From Ciceribacter ferrooxidans (GTDB taxonomy: Bacteria; Pseudomonadota; Alphaproteobacteria; Rhizobiales; Rhizobiaceae): a stretch of DNA of 64,000 bases. This document shows, one piece after another, positions 44,974 through 53,955 of this stretch (position 1 is the first letter of the stretch; the number at the start of each line of letters is the position of its first letter). The stretch covers positions 124,001 through 188,000 of the forward strand of contig NZ_SDVB01000196.1 of the NCBI RefSeq assembly GCF_004137355.1, written 5' to 3'. The position numbers and the translations under genes were made by a program. The notes below the pieces were generated by a model. The model was not told the origin of the DNA, did no database searches, and saw only the letters and a list, made by a program, of their open reading frames with translations.

Positions 44974-46389
44974 ATGGACACCGATCTTCTCAACCTTTTC
45001 GACTGTGACGAGACGAAACTGCGCTCGGTGCTGGCCGAGACCCTCTCCGGCGCCGACGACGGCGAGCTGTTTGTCGAGCACGCGCAGGCCGAATCACTGA
45101 CCTTCGACAACGGCCGCCTGAAGGGCGGCAGTTTCAACACCGACCAGGGCTTCGGGCTGCGCGCCGTCGCCGGCGAGGCCGTCGGCTACGCACACGCGGG
45201 CGAGCTTTCGCTTTCGGCGCTGTCGCGTGCGGCCGAGGCGGTCTCCGCCGTCACCCGCGGCCATGGCGGCAGCTATGCCGCAGCCCCCCAGCGCACCAAC
45301 CGCAAGCTCTACGGCGAGGAGAACCCGATCGGCTCGCCGACCTTCGAGGAAAAGGTGAAGCTTCTTTCCGAGGTCGACGCTTACCTGCGCGACAAGACCG
45401 ACAAGGTCCGCCAGGTCACGGCATCGATCGCCGCGAGCTGGCAGGTCGTCGAGATCCTGCGCGCCGACGGTCACCGGGTGCGCGATATCCGCCCGATGAC
45501 GCGGCTCAACATCTCCGTCGTCGCCGGCGAGGGCGACCGCCAGGAAACCGGTTCCTTCGGTATCGGCGGGCGCGTCGGCTTCAGCGACTTCCTGACCGAG
45601 GAGAGCTGGAAGAACGGCGCCGACGAGGCGCTGCGCCAGGCGCTCGTCAATCTCGAGGCGATCGACGCGCCGGCCGGCACCATGGATGTCGTGCTCGGCA
45701 ACGGCTGGCCGGGCGTGATGCTGCACGAGGCGGTGGGCCACGGGCTCGAAGGCGACTTCAACCGCAAGAAGACCTCCGCCTTCGCAGGCCTGATGGGCGA
45801 GATGGTGGCCGCGCCGGGCGTCACCATCGTCGACGACGGCACGATCGACCTTCGCCGCGGCTCGATCACCGTCGACGACGAAGGCACGCCGTCCGGGTAC
45901 AATGTGCTGATCGAGAACGGCCGGCTCGTCGGCTACATGCAGGACCGGCAGAACGCCCGGCTGATGGGCATGAAGCCGACCGGCAACGGCCGCCGGCAGG
46001 GCTATGCCCACCAGCCGATGCCGCGCATGACCAACACCTACATGCTCGGCGGCGACAAGACGCCGGAAGAGATCATCGCCTCGGTGAAGCGCGGCATCTA
46101 CGCCGTCTCCTTCGGCGGCGGCCAGGTGGACATCACCTCGGGCAAGTTCGTCTTCGGCTGCACCGAAGCCTACATGATCGAGGACGGCAAGATCGGCGCG
46201 CCGGTCAAGGGCGCGATGCTCATCGGCAACGGCCCGGAGGCGATGAAGCGCATCTCCATGGTCGGCAACGACATGAAGCTCGACACCGGCATCGGCAATT
46301 GCGGCAAGGGCGGCCAGTGGGTGCCGGTCGGCGTCGGCCAGCCGCATCTGAGGATGGACCAGGTGACCGTCGGCGGCACGCGGACGTAA
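44974..46389 (+). CDS. tldD: Metalloprotease TldD
   Basis: 471-aa subunit of the TldD/TldE (PmbA) protease, which degrades or matures small peptides such as microcin precursors and antitoxins. The zinc motif HEAVGHGLEGD (HExxxH) lies near residue 253, with the conserved surroundings GNGWPGVMLHEAVGHG and DDEGTPSGYNVLIENG, and the C-terminal zinc Cys region FVFGCTEAYMIEDG. AAGGAG is 6 nt before the ATG at 44974. The partner tldE is not in this window. Confidence 0.95.
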   Translation: MDTDLLNLFDCDETKLRSVLAETLSGADDGELFVEHAQAESLTFDNGRLKGGSFNTDQGFGLRAVAGEAVGYAHAGELSLSALSRAAEAVSAVTRGHGGSYAAAPQRTNRKLYGEENPIGSPTFEEKVKLLSEVDAYLRDKTDKVRQVTASIAASWQVVEILRADGHRVRDIRPMTRLNISVVAGEGDRQETGSFGIGGRVGFSDFLTEESWKNGADEALRQALVNLEAIDAPAGTMDVVLGNGWPGVMLHEAVGHGLEGDFNRKKTSAFAGLMGEMVAAPGVTIVDDGTIDLRRGSITVDDEGTPSGYNVLIENGRLVGYMQDRQNARLMGMKPTGNGRRQGYAHQPMPRMTNTYMLGGDKTPEEIIASVKRGIYAVSFGGGQVDITSGKFVFGCTEAYMIEDGKIGAPVKGAMLIGNGPEAMKRISMVGNDMKLDTGIGNCGKGGQWVPVGVGQPHLRMDQVTVGGTRT

Positions 46390-46426
46390 CGACAAAACCG
46401 ACTAAAGAAAAGGAAACCGAGACAAG

Positions 46427-47104
46427 ATGCTGCCCCGCCTGCCCCGCGCCGTCGTCTTCGACATGGACGGCCTGATCCTCGACAGCGAAATCCTCTACCG
46501 GAAGTCGGTGATCTCCGCGGCGACGGAAAAGGGGCTGCCGATCGGCCCGTCGATCTACGAGGCGATGATGGGGCAACCCTGGCCGGGCATCGCGCAGTTG
46601 ATGACCGATCATTACGGTAAGGACTTCGACCCAGACGCTTTCCGCACCGTCTGGATCGACCATTTCGACCGGCTGATCGAAACAGAGCTGAAACTGAAGG
46701 CCGGCGTCACCGCACTTCTCGACACGCTCGACCGGCACGGCATTCCGCGGGCGATCTGCACCTCCTCGGCCCACCACCAGGTACGTCACCATCTCGAAGG
46801 TTTCGGCCTGCTGCCGCGCTTCGACCACGTCATCGCCCAGGGCGACTATGCCCGCGGCAAGCCGGCGCCCGATCCGTATCTCGCCGCGGCGGAGCGGCTC
46901 GGCGTCGCGCCGGAGGACTGCCTTGCGCTCGAAGATTCCCACAACGGCATCCGCTCGGCGGCCGCCGCCGGCATGATGGCGGTGATGGTGCCGGACCTGC
47001 TCGCCCCGACGGACGAGATCGTCGCGCTCTGTGCGCGTGTCGCCGGCAGTCTGGACGAGTGCTGCGCCTTCTTCAGCGAGCCGCTGGCGGCAGAGCGGGC
47101 GTAG
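46427..47104 (+). CDS. HAD-superfamily IA phosphatase
   Basis: 225-aa hydrolase of the beta-phosphoglucomutase-like group: motif I VVFDMDGLILDSE, motif II ICTSSA, Lys in ARGKPAPDPYL, motif IV LALEDSHNGIRSAAAAGM. The cap region suits small phosphosugars. Substrate unknown. Its last 32 nt overlap the convergent MazG-like gene. Confidence 0.87.
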   Translation: MLPRLPRAVVFDMDGLILDSEILYRKSVISAATEKGLPIGPSIYEAMMGQPWPGIAQLMTDHYGKDFDPDAFRTVWIDHFDRLIETELKLKAGVTALLDTLDRHGIPRAICTSSAHHQVRHHLEGFGLLPRFDHVIAQGDYARGKPAPDPYLAAAERLGVAPEDCLALEDSHNGIRSAAAAGMMAVMVPDLLAPTDEIVALCARVAGSLDECCAFFSEPLAAERA

Positions 47105-47408
47105 GCTCTTCCGGAGCGAACCGCCATTTCCGCATGATCGCCGCCTGAAGGTCGAGACGGTGGTGATGAGCCAACAGCAGTACGTGCCCGAGCAGGTCTG
47201 CCGTCTCGTCGGCCAGACATCGCCGCAACTCAGGTTCGTCCAGTCCCTTTCGGCGGCTGCGGCCGCTCAGCCGGTTGGCCGCCTGCACGACCTCCCCGGC
47301 TTCCTCCATCAGCTTCATCAAGAACCAGTCGGCGTCCCGTTCGACGGCATGCGCTTCGGCGTAGGCTACCGATGCGGCTTCAAATCGCAGCGCAAGCTCC
47401 TGCAACAT
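47073..47408 (-). CDS. MazG-like / phosphoribosyl-ATP pyrophosphatase-type protein
   Basis: 111-aa all-helical nucleotide pyrophosphohydrolase-like protein. The metal-binding pattern is WFLMKLMEEAGEVVQAAN followed by LADETADLLGHVLLLAHHHRLDL, as in EExxE-12-ExxD enzymes. Nucleotide substrate not assigned. The ATG at 47408 has GGAG 5 nt upstream and is preferred over the ATG at 47420, which lacks a ribosome site. The 3' end overlaps the HAD gene by 32 nt. Confidence 0.75.
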   Translation of the reverse strand: MLQELALRFEAASVAYAEAHAVERDADWFLMKLMEEAGEVVQAANRLSGRSRRKGLDEPELRRCLADETADLLGHVLLLAHHHRLDLQAAIMRKWRFAPEEPTPALPPAAR

Positions 47409-47509
47409 TGCGTTCTCCATCTGTTCATGGAGAACATGGCGCGATTCCGGCGGGCGGGCAATTCCCATCAGTGAAAGAAGGTGCAAGTCGACTGACTTCC
47501 CGCCGCCGG

Positions 47510-48796
47510 TCACCCGTTTGCGGGCATCAGCACGCAGTCGTAGCGGTTTTCGACGAGCTTCTCGCAGGCGCGGCGCGCATCGACCTTGCTGTCGAAGCCG
47601 CCGAAGCGGGCGCGGTAGAAGGTATTGCCGTTGCGCGAGACGCGCTCGGCATAGGCATTGCGGCTGGCGAGCGGTTCGCCGATCTTCGCCTTGGCATCGG
47701 CAAGCAGGCCCATGGCGGCCTCGGCGCTCGCCGCAGCGGCGATCTGGATCTGCCACTTCCCGCCGCCGCGCACCGGCATTGCGGGTTTCGGCATGGCGAC
47801 GCTCTCGACGGCCGCGATCGCATCCGAGGCGTTGTCCGTATCCGCGAAAGCGGTCCCGTAACGGCTGGCCGGGGCGGGCGCCGCATCGCTGATGAGTTCG
47901 GCCACGGCATCACGATCCGGTGCGACGACGGGAACAGGGACTTCGTCGCCGAGACGGGCGAGCATCGCACCGGGACCGTTGCTGGCGACCAGGGTGGAAC
48001 CGCCGGTGGCCTTGCGGATATTGCCGTCGATGAGCTTCGCCATCAGCTTGTCACGGCCGCCGGCGCTGCGCCCGCCCATCACGACACCGATCACGCGGCG
48101 GTCGCCATCGGCAACGGCGCTCACGAGATTGTAGCCGGAGGCGTTGGTGTAGCCGGTCTTGATGCCATCCATGCCCTTGTAACGGTACATCAGGTTGTTG
48201 TGGCCGTTGATCGTGCGGCCGCGGAAGGCGAAGGAACGGGTGGAGAAGAGCTTGTACTCCCGCGGGAAGTCACGCATCAGCGCCAGCCCGAGGGTCGACA
48301 TGTCGCGCGCCGTGGTGATCTGGCGATCGTCGGGAAGGCCGGACGCGTTGACGAAGACCGTGTTCGGCATGCCGAGCGAGCGGGCCTTGCGCGTCATCAT
48401 CTCGGCGAAGGCGGGCTCGGAACCGCCGAGCTTTTCGGCCATGGCGACGGCAGCATCATTGGCCGACTGGACGATCATGCCGAGCACGGCTTCCCGGACG
48501 GTGATCGCATCGCCGGCCTTGACGCGCAGCTTGGTCGGCGGGCGCGAGGAGGCGTATTTCGAGAACGGTACCGGGCTGTCCCAGGACAGCGTTCCCCGGC
48601 GGATCGCCTCGAAGGCCATGTAGATCGTCATCATCTTGGTCAGCGAGGCCGGATGATTGAACGCATCGCCATTTTCCGAGGCGAGGACCTTTCCGGTCCG
48701 CGCGTCGAGAAGGAACTGGGCGCTGCCGGCATTGGCGGAACTGGTGAAACAGCCGATCACTACGAAAAACGAGAGCGCGACCAGTAGCTTATTCAT
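47510..48796 (-). CDS. D-alanyl-D-alanine carboxypeptidase with SPOR domain
   Basis: 428-aa periplasmic penicillin-binding protein of peptidase family S11, trimming peptidoglycan pentapeptides. A signal peptide (LLVALSFFVVIGCFTSSANA) precedes the catalytic triad motifs SLTK (SxxK, near residue 53), SAN and KTG. The C-terminal SPOR domain (about residues 345-425, starting KWQIQIAAAASAEAAMG) should target it to denuded glycan at the septum. Two tandem ATGs follow GGAGG; the second (48796) has the better spacing. Confidence 0.93.
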   Translation of the reverse strand: MNKLLVALSFFVVIGCFTSSANAGSAQFLLDARTGKVLASENGDAFNHPASLTKMMTIYMAFEAIRRGTLSWDSPVPFSKYASSRPPTKLRVKAGDAITVREAVLGMIVQSANDAAVAMAEKLGGSEPAFAEMMTRKARSLGMPNTVFVNASGLPDDRQITTARDMSTLGLALMRDFPREYKLFSTRSFAFRGRTINGHNNLMYRYKGMDGIKTGYTNASGYNLVSAVADGDRRVIGVVMGGRSAGGRDKLMAKLIDGNIRKATGGSTLVASNGPGAMLARLGDEVPVPVVAPDRDAVAELISDAAPAPASRYGTAFADTDNASDAIAAVESVAMPKPAMPVRGGGKWQIQIAAAASAEAAMGLLADAKAKIGEPLASRNAYAERVSRNGNTFYRARFGGFDSKVDARRACEKLVENRYDCVLMPANG

Positions 48797-49117
48797 CATT
48801 CCTCCACGGGAGCGGATCAGAAACGCGAGAATGTCCGGGTGACGGGAATCGGTGGACCGATTCGAAGACCGGGGGATGCCTAGACGAAGAATGCGGCGAC
48901 AATCGAGCAATACAGCCATAATCTGATCGGTGAAGCTGGTCCGACGCTGGCGCCGGCCGGGTGGGTGGAACGGCGCACAGAAATCCCCGATCGTGGTTAA
49001 TGCGTCCTTTCACACCGGCGTGACGGCGACGGAAAAATCCCCCTTTACCTCAATCGCGGTTGAGGTCGTAGCGTCCGCAAATCACCGTCAAGGACCCGCA
49101 GAGGAAAGCAACGACCG
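48797..49117. other. Divergent intergenic region between carboxypeptidase and MFS genes
   Basis: This 321-nt gap contains the ribosome site of the carboxypeptidase gene, GC-rich sequence with no open frame of coding character, and the SoxR-type promoter of the MFS gene near its right end. No RNA gene was recognised. Confidence 0.5.
49044..49074 (+). promoter_or_regulatory. SoxR-type promoter of the MFS transporter
   Basis: The dyad ACCTCAA-TCGCGG-TTGAGGT (49047-49066) carries the CCTCAA-N6-TTGAGG arms of SoxR operators. It overlaps a -35-like TTTACC (49044-49049), and a -10-like TAGCGT (49069-49074) follows after exactly 19 bp. That overlong spacer is the hallmark of promoters activated by MerR-family regulators. 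The predicted 5' leader is about 37 nt. Confidence 0.65.
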
Positions 49118-50575
49118 ATGACCGTCCACGAAAGAGAGATCACCGAAATGTCGCCCGCCGCACCCGAAGAGGGCGACGGCCGCTGGCTGGAACTGCTCGC
49201 GCCGCACTATCTCGTCGCCACCGTGATGCTCTGCCTCGGCGTGGCGCTCTACGCCTTCAACGGCTTCCTCGTCAGCACGGTGATGCCGACAACCGTCGCC
49301 GAACTCGGCGGCGAGGCGGTCATCTCCTGGTCGCTGACGCTCTTTCTCACCGCCTCGATCATCGCCGGCGCGAGCGCTGCCATGCTGAAGGAACGATTCG
49401 GCGCCCGTCTCGTCCTCACCGCCGCCGCCCTCGTCTTCCTCGCCGGAACGCTGCTTGCGGCGACCGCGAGCACGATGGGCACCGTCCTTCTCGGACGCAT
49501 CGGACAGGGGCTCGGCGAGGGTGTGGTCGCTGCGATCTGCTATGCGCTGATCCCCGAAATCTTCCCGCCGCGGCTGGTGCCGAAGGTCTTCGGTGCGGAG
49601 GCTCTCATCTGGGCGCTCGCCGCCTTCGGCGGCCCGGTGTTCGCCGGCTATCTCACGGAGACGATCTCGTGGCGCGCCGCCTTCTTCATCAACGTGCCGA
49701 TCATCGCGATCTTCGTGTTGATGGCGGTCACGATCGTGCCGAAGCACCAAGACCGTGAGGTGAGGAGCACGGGCTTCCCAGGGCTCCGGCTCACCCTGCT
49801 CGCCACCGCGCTGGTGACGGTGCTGGTCGCCGGCCTTTCCGGTGCCTCGTCGCAGACGGCAATCGCCCTCCTCATTGCAGCTCTCGCACTCGCCGGCTCG
49901 CTGCGGCTCGACCGCCGGGCAAAGGACGCGATCCTGCCGGCGGGCGCCTTCGCGCTCGGCTCGGCGCTGGGGCTCGGGCTCTGGGCCGTCCTCCTGATGT
50001 CGCTCGCCCAGGCGACGAGCAGCGTCTATCTCGTCTTCAGCCTGCAGAACCTCTGGCACTTTCCGCCGACGGCGGCCGGTGGCCTGAGCGCGCTGATGGC
50101 GATCTGCTGGAGCCTGACGGCGATCGGCGTTGCCAACCTCCGGTCGGACGGCAGCAAGCGCAGCATGATCTGGATCGGCCCGCTTCTTCTCATCGGCGGG
50201 CTCGGCCTGCTGGTCGCATCGCTGCTGTCGGGCAAGATCGCCCTGCTCGTCGTCGCACAAGTAGCGATCGGCACCGCCTTCGGCGTGAGCTGGGGCTATC
50301 TCAGCCAGATGCTGATGGATACCGCCCCCGCGCACGAGCGCGACAAGACCTCGACACTCCTGCCGACGCTGCAATCGGCCGGCTACGCACTCGGCGGCGC
50401 ACTGGCCGGGCTTGCGGCGAACGCCGCTGGGCTTGCGGCGGCGAGAAGCGCCGAGGGCATGCGGGGGCCGCTCATCACCGCCTTCATCCTCGCTTTCCTC
50501 TGGTCGCTGCCGGCCGCCCTCGTCTCCTGGCGTGCGGTCCGGCTGCTCCGCGACCCGAGGGAAAGCGCACGCTGA
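49118..50575 (+). CDS. MFS (DHA2-type) transporter, likely SoxR-controlled
   Basis: 485-aa major facilitator transporter with about 14 hydrophobic segments, as in the drug:H+ antiporter-2 group. Motif A is modified (ASAAMLKERFGARLVLTAAAL). A motif-C-like sequence GRIGQGLGEGVVAAICYALIPEIFPP follows, and the C-terminal half contains SWGYLSQMLMDTAPAHERDKTSTLLPTLQSAGYALGG. Export of redox-active or toxic compounds is inferred from the SoxR-type promoter. GAGGAAAG precedes the ATG. Confidence 0.88.
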   Translation: MTVHEREITEMSPAAPEEGDGRWLELLAPHYLVATVMLCLGVALYAFNGFLVSTVMPTTVAELGGEAVISWSLTLFLTASIIAGASAAMLKERFGARLVLTAAALVFLAGTLLAATASTMGTVLLGRIGQGLGEGVVAAICYALIPEIFPPRLVPKVFGAEALIWALAAFGGPVFAGYLTETISWRAAFFINVPIIAIFVLMAVTIVPKHQDREVRSTGFPGLRLTLLATALVTVLVAGLSGASSQTAIALLIAALALAGSLRLDRRAKDAILPAGAFALGSALGLGLWAVLLMSLAQATSSVYLVFSLQNLWHFPPTAAGGLSALMAICWSLTAIGVANLRSDGSKRSMIWIGPLLLIGGLGLLVASLLSGKIALLVVAQVAIGTAFGVSWGYLSQMLMDTAPAHERDKTSTLLPTLQSAGYALGGALAGLAANAAGLAAARSAEGMRGPLITAFILAFLWSLPAALVSWRAVRLLRDPRESAR

Positions 50576-50641
50576 TGCCGGCTGTCCTCCTGCCGTGCGA
50601 CTCTGCTAGAGAGGGTCTCCGCACGCAGGAGGACGAAGGGC

Positions 50642-51433
50642 ATGGAGCCCACGCAGATCACGCTCGCAGCCATCCCCGCCTATGTCGCCGGCCAGAGCAC
50701 AGGCACGCTCTCCTTCCTTCTCGCCTCGGCGCTGATCGCGGGACTGGCGCGCGGCTTTTCCGGCTTCGGCGGCGCACTCATCTTCGTTCCGCTGGCAAGC
50801 TCCGTGGTCGAACCGCGGCTCGCCGTGGCGATCCTCTTCATCATCGACCTGGTGATGACCCTGCCGATGATCCCCGGCGCCGTGCGGCAGGCGGACAAAC
50901 GCGAGGCCGGCACCATGCTCGTCGGCGCGCTCGCCGGCGTGCCGCTCGGCACGATGATCCTCGCGCATGCAGACCCGCTCGCCGTCCGCTGGGCGATCAT
51001 CATCGTGGTCATTTCGCTGCTTGCCCTGCTGGTGTCCGGCTGGCGTTATCACGGCAAGCCGACGGCGCCGCTCACCGTCGGCGTCGGTGCGCTGGCAGGC
51101 GTCTTCGGCGGGGCGGCGCAGGTGAGCGGACCGCCGGTCGTCGCCTACTGGCTCGGCGGCGCGCTGCCGGCCGCGACGGTGCGCGCCAATCTCGTCTTCT
51201 ATTTCGCGACGAGTTCGCTGATTACCGGCGTCAACTACGCGTTGGCCGGCTTCTTCGACCTGCCGGCATTAGCCTTGTCGCTGGTCGCCGGCCCGGTCTT
51301 CGGCCTCGGCGTGCTTGCCGGATCGCGGCTTTTCGGCAAGGCCGACGACCAGCTTTTCCGGCGTATCTGCTACGCCCTGATCGGCGCCGCCGCAATCATC
51401 GGCCTGCCTCTGCTCGACGGCGTGCTGCGATGA
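50642..51433 (+). CDS. TauE/SafE-family anion exporter/importer
   Basis: 263-aa membrane protein with about eight hydrophobic segments and the TauE/SafE repeat seen twice: ASALIAGLARGFSGFGGALIFVPLASSVVEPRLAVAI in the first half and GALAGVFGGAAQVSGPPVVAYWLGG in the second. The family moves sulfite, sulfoacetate or other organic anions; the substrate here is unknown. It lies 66 nt downstream of the MFS gene and may share its transcript. Confidence 0.88.
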   Translation: MEPTQITLAAIPAYVAGQSTGTLSFLLASALIAGLARGFSGFGGALIFVPLASSVVEPRLAVAILFIIDLVMTLPMIPGAVRQADKREAGTMLVGALAGVPLGTMILAHADPLAVRWAIIIVVISLLALLVSGWRYHGKPTAPLTVGVGALAGVFGGAAQVSGPPVVAYWLGGALPAATVRANLVFYFATSSLITGVNYALAGFFDLPALALSLVAGPVFGLGVLAGSRLFGKADDQLFRRICYALIGAAAIIGLPLLDGVLR

Positions 51434-51569
51434 GAAGAGGATGCAATTCCCCGTAGATTTCGGGGTGTCGCGGCAACTCTCGCTTAACGCCGATCGGCTA
51501 CGGTCGCCTCACGCTGCGCGAGACGGCACCACCAATGCCTCGCCGGCAGGAGCGAAGGACGAAGAAACC

Positions 51570-52601
51570 ATGCTGAGGGAGTTTGCCAGACGCGGCGTCA
51601 TCACCGCCGGGCTCGAAGCATCGCACCTCTTGCGATGCGCGGGCGCGATGGCGTCGGAGCGCGGGCTCGGTGCGATCTTCACGCTGCACCACGTCCGGCC
51701 CTTCGTTCCGGCCTCGACCGACGTCAACGCGCATCTCGAAATCACGCCGGAATTTCTCGACGCCGCGATCCGGCAGTTGAAAGCAGAAGGCTACCGGTTC
51801 GTCTCCCTCGAAGAGGTCCCTGCCCTTCTGCACTCGCCGGAACCGGGACGGCCCTTCGCCGCCTTCACCCTCGACGACGGCTACCGCAACAATCGCGACC
51901 ACGCCCTGCCGGTCTTCGAACGGCACGGCGTTCCCTTCACCGTCTTCGTCTGTCGCGGGTTTTCCGAGCGTAGCCACACCATCTGGTGGGAAACGGCCGC
52001 GGCAATCCTCTGTCGAGAGCAGGCGGTGGACCTCGGCGGCAGCGAGCCGATCGTCCGTGACGTCCGCACGAGCGCGGACATGCGCGCGGCCTTCCGCAGC
52101 ATCGCCGGGGCGATCTGTGCCGAGGGCGAGGATGCGATGATCGGAAAGCTCGACCGCGCGGCTGCCGCAATCGGCATCGACCCCGGGGCGATCGTCGAGG
52201 ATCTCGTGATGTCGGGAGAGGAACTCGCGGCGTTCGCGCGGCATCCGCTCGTCACCCTCGGAGCCCACACGGTGAGCCACCGGTCGCTCGGCTTTCTCGA
52301 TCCCGCCACCGTTACCGACGAAGTGCGCCGGTCCGCCGACTATGTGGAGGAGATCACCGGCCGTCGGCCGCAGACCTTCGCCTATCCCTACGGCGACGGT
52401 CGCAGCGTCACGAAGGAAAGCATCCGGGCCGTCGAGGACGCCGGATGCCGCCTTGCGGTGACGACGTCCCCCGGCACGCTGGACCGGCATTCGGCCGAGC
52501 ACCTCTTCCGGTTGCCGCGGATTTCGCTGAACGGCTTCTATCAGAAGAGACGCTACGTCTCCGCGCTCGCCTCCGGCATTCCCTTCCGCCTCAAGGGCTA
52601 G
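51570..52601 (+). CDS. Polysaccharide deacetylase (NodB-homology) protein
   Basis: 343-aa carbohydrate esterase family 4 protein. Motif 1 is FTLDDGYRNN (catalytic and metal Asp, near residue 112), motif 2 GAHTVSHRSLG (metal His pair), and motif 3 TFAYPYGDGRS. An insertion of about 80 residues separates motifs 1 and 2. No clear signal peptide is seen, so it may act on intracellular glycan or lipid-linked intermediates; the substrate is unknown. The start at 51570 is the first Met near the family N-terminus. It converges with pdxH. Confidence 0.87.
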   Translation: MLREFARRGVITAGLEASHLLRCAGAMASERGLGAIFTLHHVRPFVPASTDVNAHLEITPEFLDAAIRQLKAEGYRFVSLEEVPALLHSPEPGRPFAAFTLDDGYRNNRDHALPVFERHGVPFTVFVCRGFSERSHTIWWETAAAILCREQAVDLGGSEPIVRDVRTSADMRAAFRSIAGAICAEGEDAMIGKLDRAAAAIGIDPGAIVEDLVMSGEELAAFARHPLVTLGAHTVSHRSLGFLDPATVTDEVRRSADYVEEITGRRPQTFAYPYGDGRSVTKESIRAVEDAGCRLAVTTSPGTLDRHSAEHLFRLPRISLNGFYQKRRYVSALASGIPFRLKG

Positions 52602-52607
52602 GGACGG

Positions 52608-53228
52608 TCAGGGATACATCCTGACCTTGGTCCACGGCGAATCGACCGTCTCGCGGCGGAATTCGATCCTGTCGTGCAGGCGAAACTTGCGGTCGTGCCA
52701 GAACTCGATCGACACCGGCTTGATGCGGAAGCCGGACCAGTATGGCGGGCGCGGAATGTCTCCAAGCGCGTAGCGGGCGGTGTACTCGGCGACCGCCTTT
52801 TCGAGCGCGAACCGGCTTTCCAGCGGACGGGATTGCTTCGACGCCCAGGCGCCGATGCGGCTGCCGAGCGGCCGGGAACGGTAATAGATGTCCGCCTCCT
52901 CGTCCGAGACGACCTCGACTTCGCCGCGCAGGCGCACCTGCCGGCGCAACGATTTCCAGTGAAAGCACATGGCCGCCTTCTTCTGGCCGAGGATCTCGCG
53001 TCCCTTCTGGCTTTCGAAGTTGGTGTAGAAGACGAAGCCGCGGGTATCGAACTCTTTCAACAGGACCATGCGGACGTTCGGCAGGCCGTTCTCGTCGACG
53101 GTCGCGAGCGCTACAGCGTTGGGATCATTGTTCTCCGAGGCCTCCGCGTCCTTTAGCCACGTCCCGAAAAGGGTGAAAGGTTCATTCTCTTCGGTAAAGT
53201 CACCGCTTGTTAACTTCGATTCAGACAT
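52608..53228 (-). CDS. pdxH: Pyridoxamine 5'-phosphate oxidase
   Basis: 206-aa FMN enzyme making pyridoxal 5'-phosphate from PNP or PMP. Diagnostic segments: [40 protein letters not shown], then [33 protein letters not shown] and the C-terminal [11 protein letters not shown]. Length normal. The start at 53228 matches the rhizobial form ([17 protein letters not shown]). It is divergent from a surface lipoprotein gene. Confidence 0.96.
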   Translation of the reverse strand: MSESKLTSGDFTEENEPFTLFGTWLKDAEASENNDPNAVALATVDENGLPNVRMVLLKEFDTRGFVFYTNFESQKGREILGQKKAAMCFHWKSLRRQVRLRGEVEVVSDEEADIYYRSRPLGSRIGAWASKQSRPLESRFALEKAVAEYTARYALGDIPRPPYWSGFRIKPVSIEFWHDRKFRLHDRIEFRRETVDSPWTKVRMYP

Positions 53229-53336
53229 ATTAAGTCGAATGCTCCTGAAGTTCATCACCAATGCCCAGGTTTGCAGCGCTGGACAGGACGCCCATTGAGA
53301 GACATAGCAAAGTCAGAGACTGGCACAAAGGGCAGG

Positions 53337-53744
53337 ATGCCCGGCTTCGGCAGGATTGTCGCCGTCGCCCTTCTCGCACTTCCGCTGACCGGCTGCATGG
53401 CCGGAGGACTCGGCCTTTTCGGGGATGAGAAGGTCGACCGTTCGATCGCCACCGGCACCGTCGCCGGCAGCCCCGTGAGCGGCGGCTCCGACGAAATGAC
53501 GGTGCAGAACGCCGTCTCCTCGGCGGACCTTTCCAAGCTCGGCTCCGATCCGCTGCCATGGGCGAACGCCTCGACGGGCAGCGCGGGCGTCGTCACCGCG
53601 ATTCGCGAGCAGAAGCAGAGCGGCTTCGTCTGCCGTGACTTCTCGACCACCCGTCACTCCTACGAGGGCATCGCCTATTTCAGCGGCAAGACCTGTGCGG
53701 TCGGGCCCGGCTGGCGGCTCATGAGCTTCGACCGCCAGCCCTGA
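53337..53744 (+). CDS. RT0821/Lpp0805-type surface lipoprotein
   Basis: 135-aa exported lipoprotein. The signal peptide IVAVALLALPLTGC gives a lipobox with Cys near residue 19, followed by a Gly/Ser-rich part. The C-terminal domain FVCRDFSTTRHSYEGIAYFSGKTCAVGPGWRLMSFD matches the small 17-kDa-antigen-like surface protein group. The role is unknown. The ATG at 53337 abuts GGCAGG closely; an in-frame TTG at 53295 would extend the N-terminus by 14 residues and is a real alternative. Confidence 0.75.
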   Translation: MPGFGRIVAVALLALPLTGCMAGGLGLFGDEKVDRSIATGTVAGSPVSGGSDEMTVQNAVSSADLSKLGSDPLPWANASTGSAGVVTAIREQKQSGFVCRDFSTTRHSYEGIAYFSGKTCAVGPGWRLMSFDRQP

Positions 53745-53955
53745 GGCGGTCATACCTTCCCAAGACCGGACTCGCGATCGCATACCGGCGCCCCGAATCA
53801 CCGCGGCGCTTCTCGTTCTTCCTGCGTAACTTCTGATTAGCAACTTCTTGCGATGATCGGGCGTCTGTGCGCGCGACGGAGGTCGTCCGCACCGAACGTT
53901 CAACGGCCGGCCCTCCGCCTGCGGAGCGTGCCACGACCATTCATCGGGGACCTGG

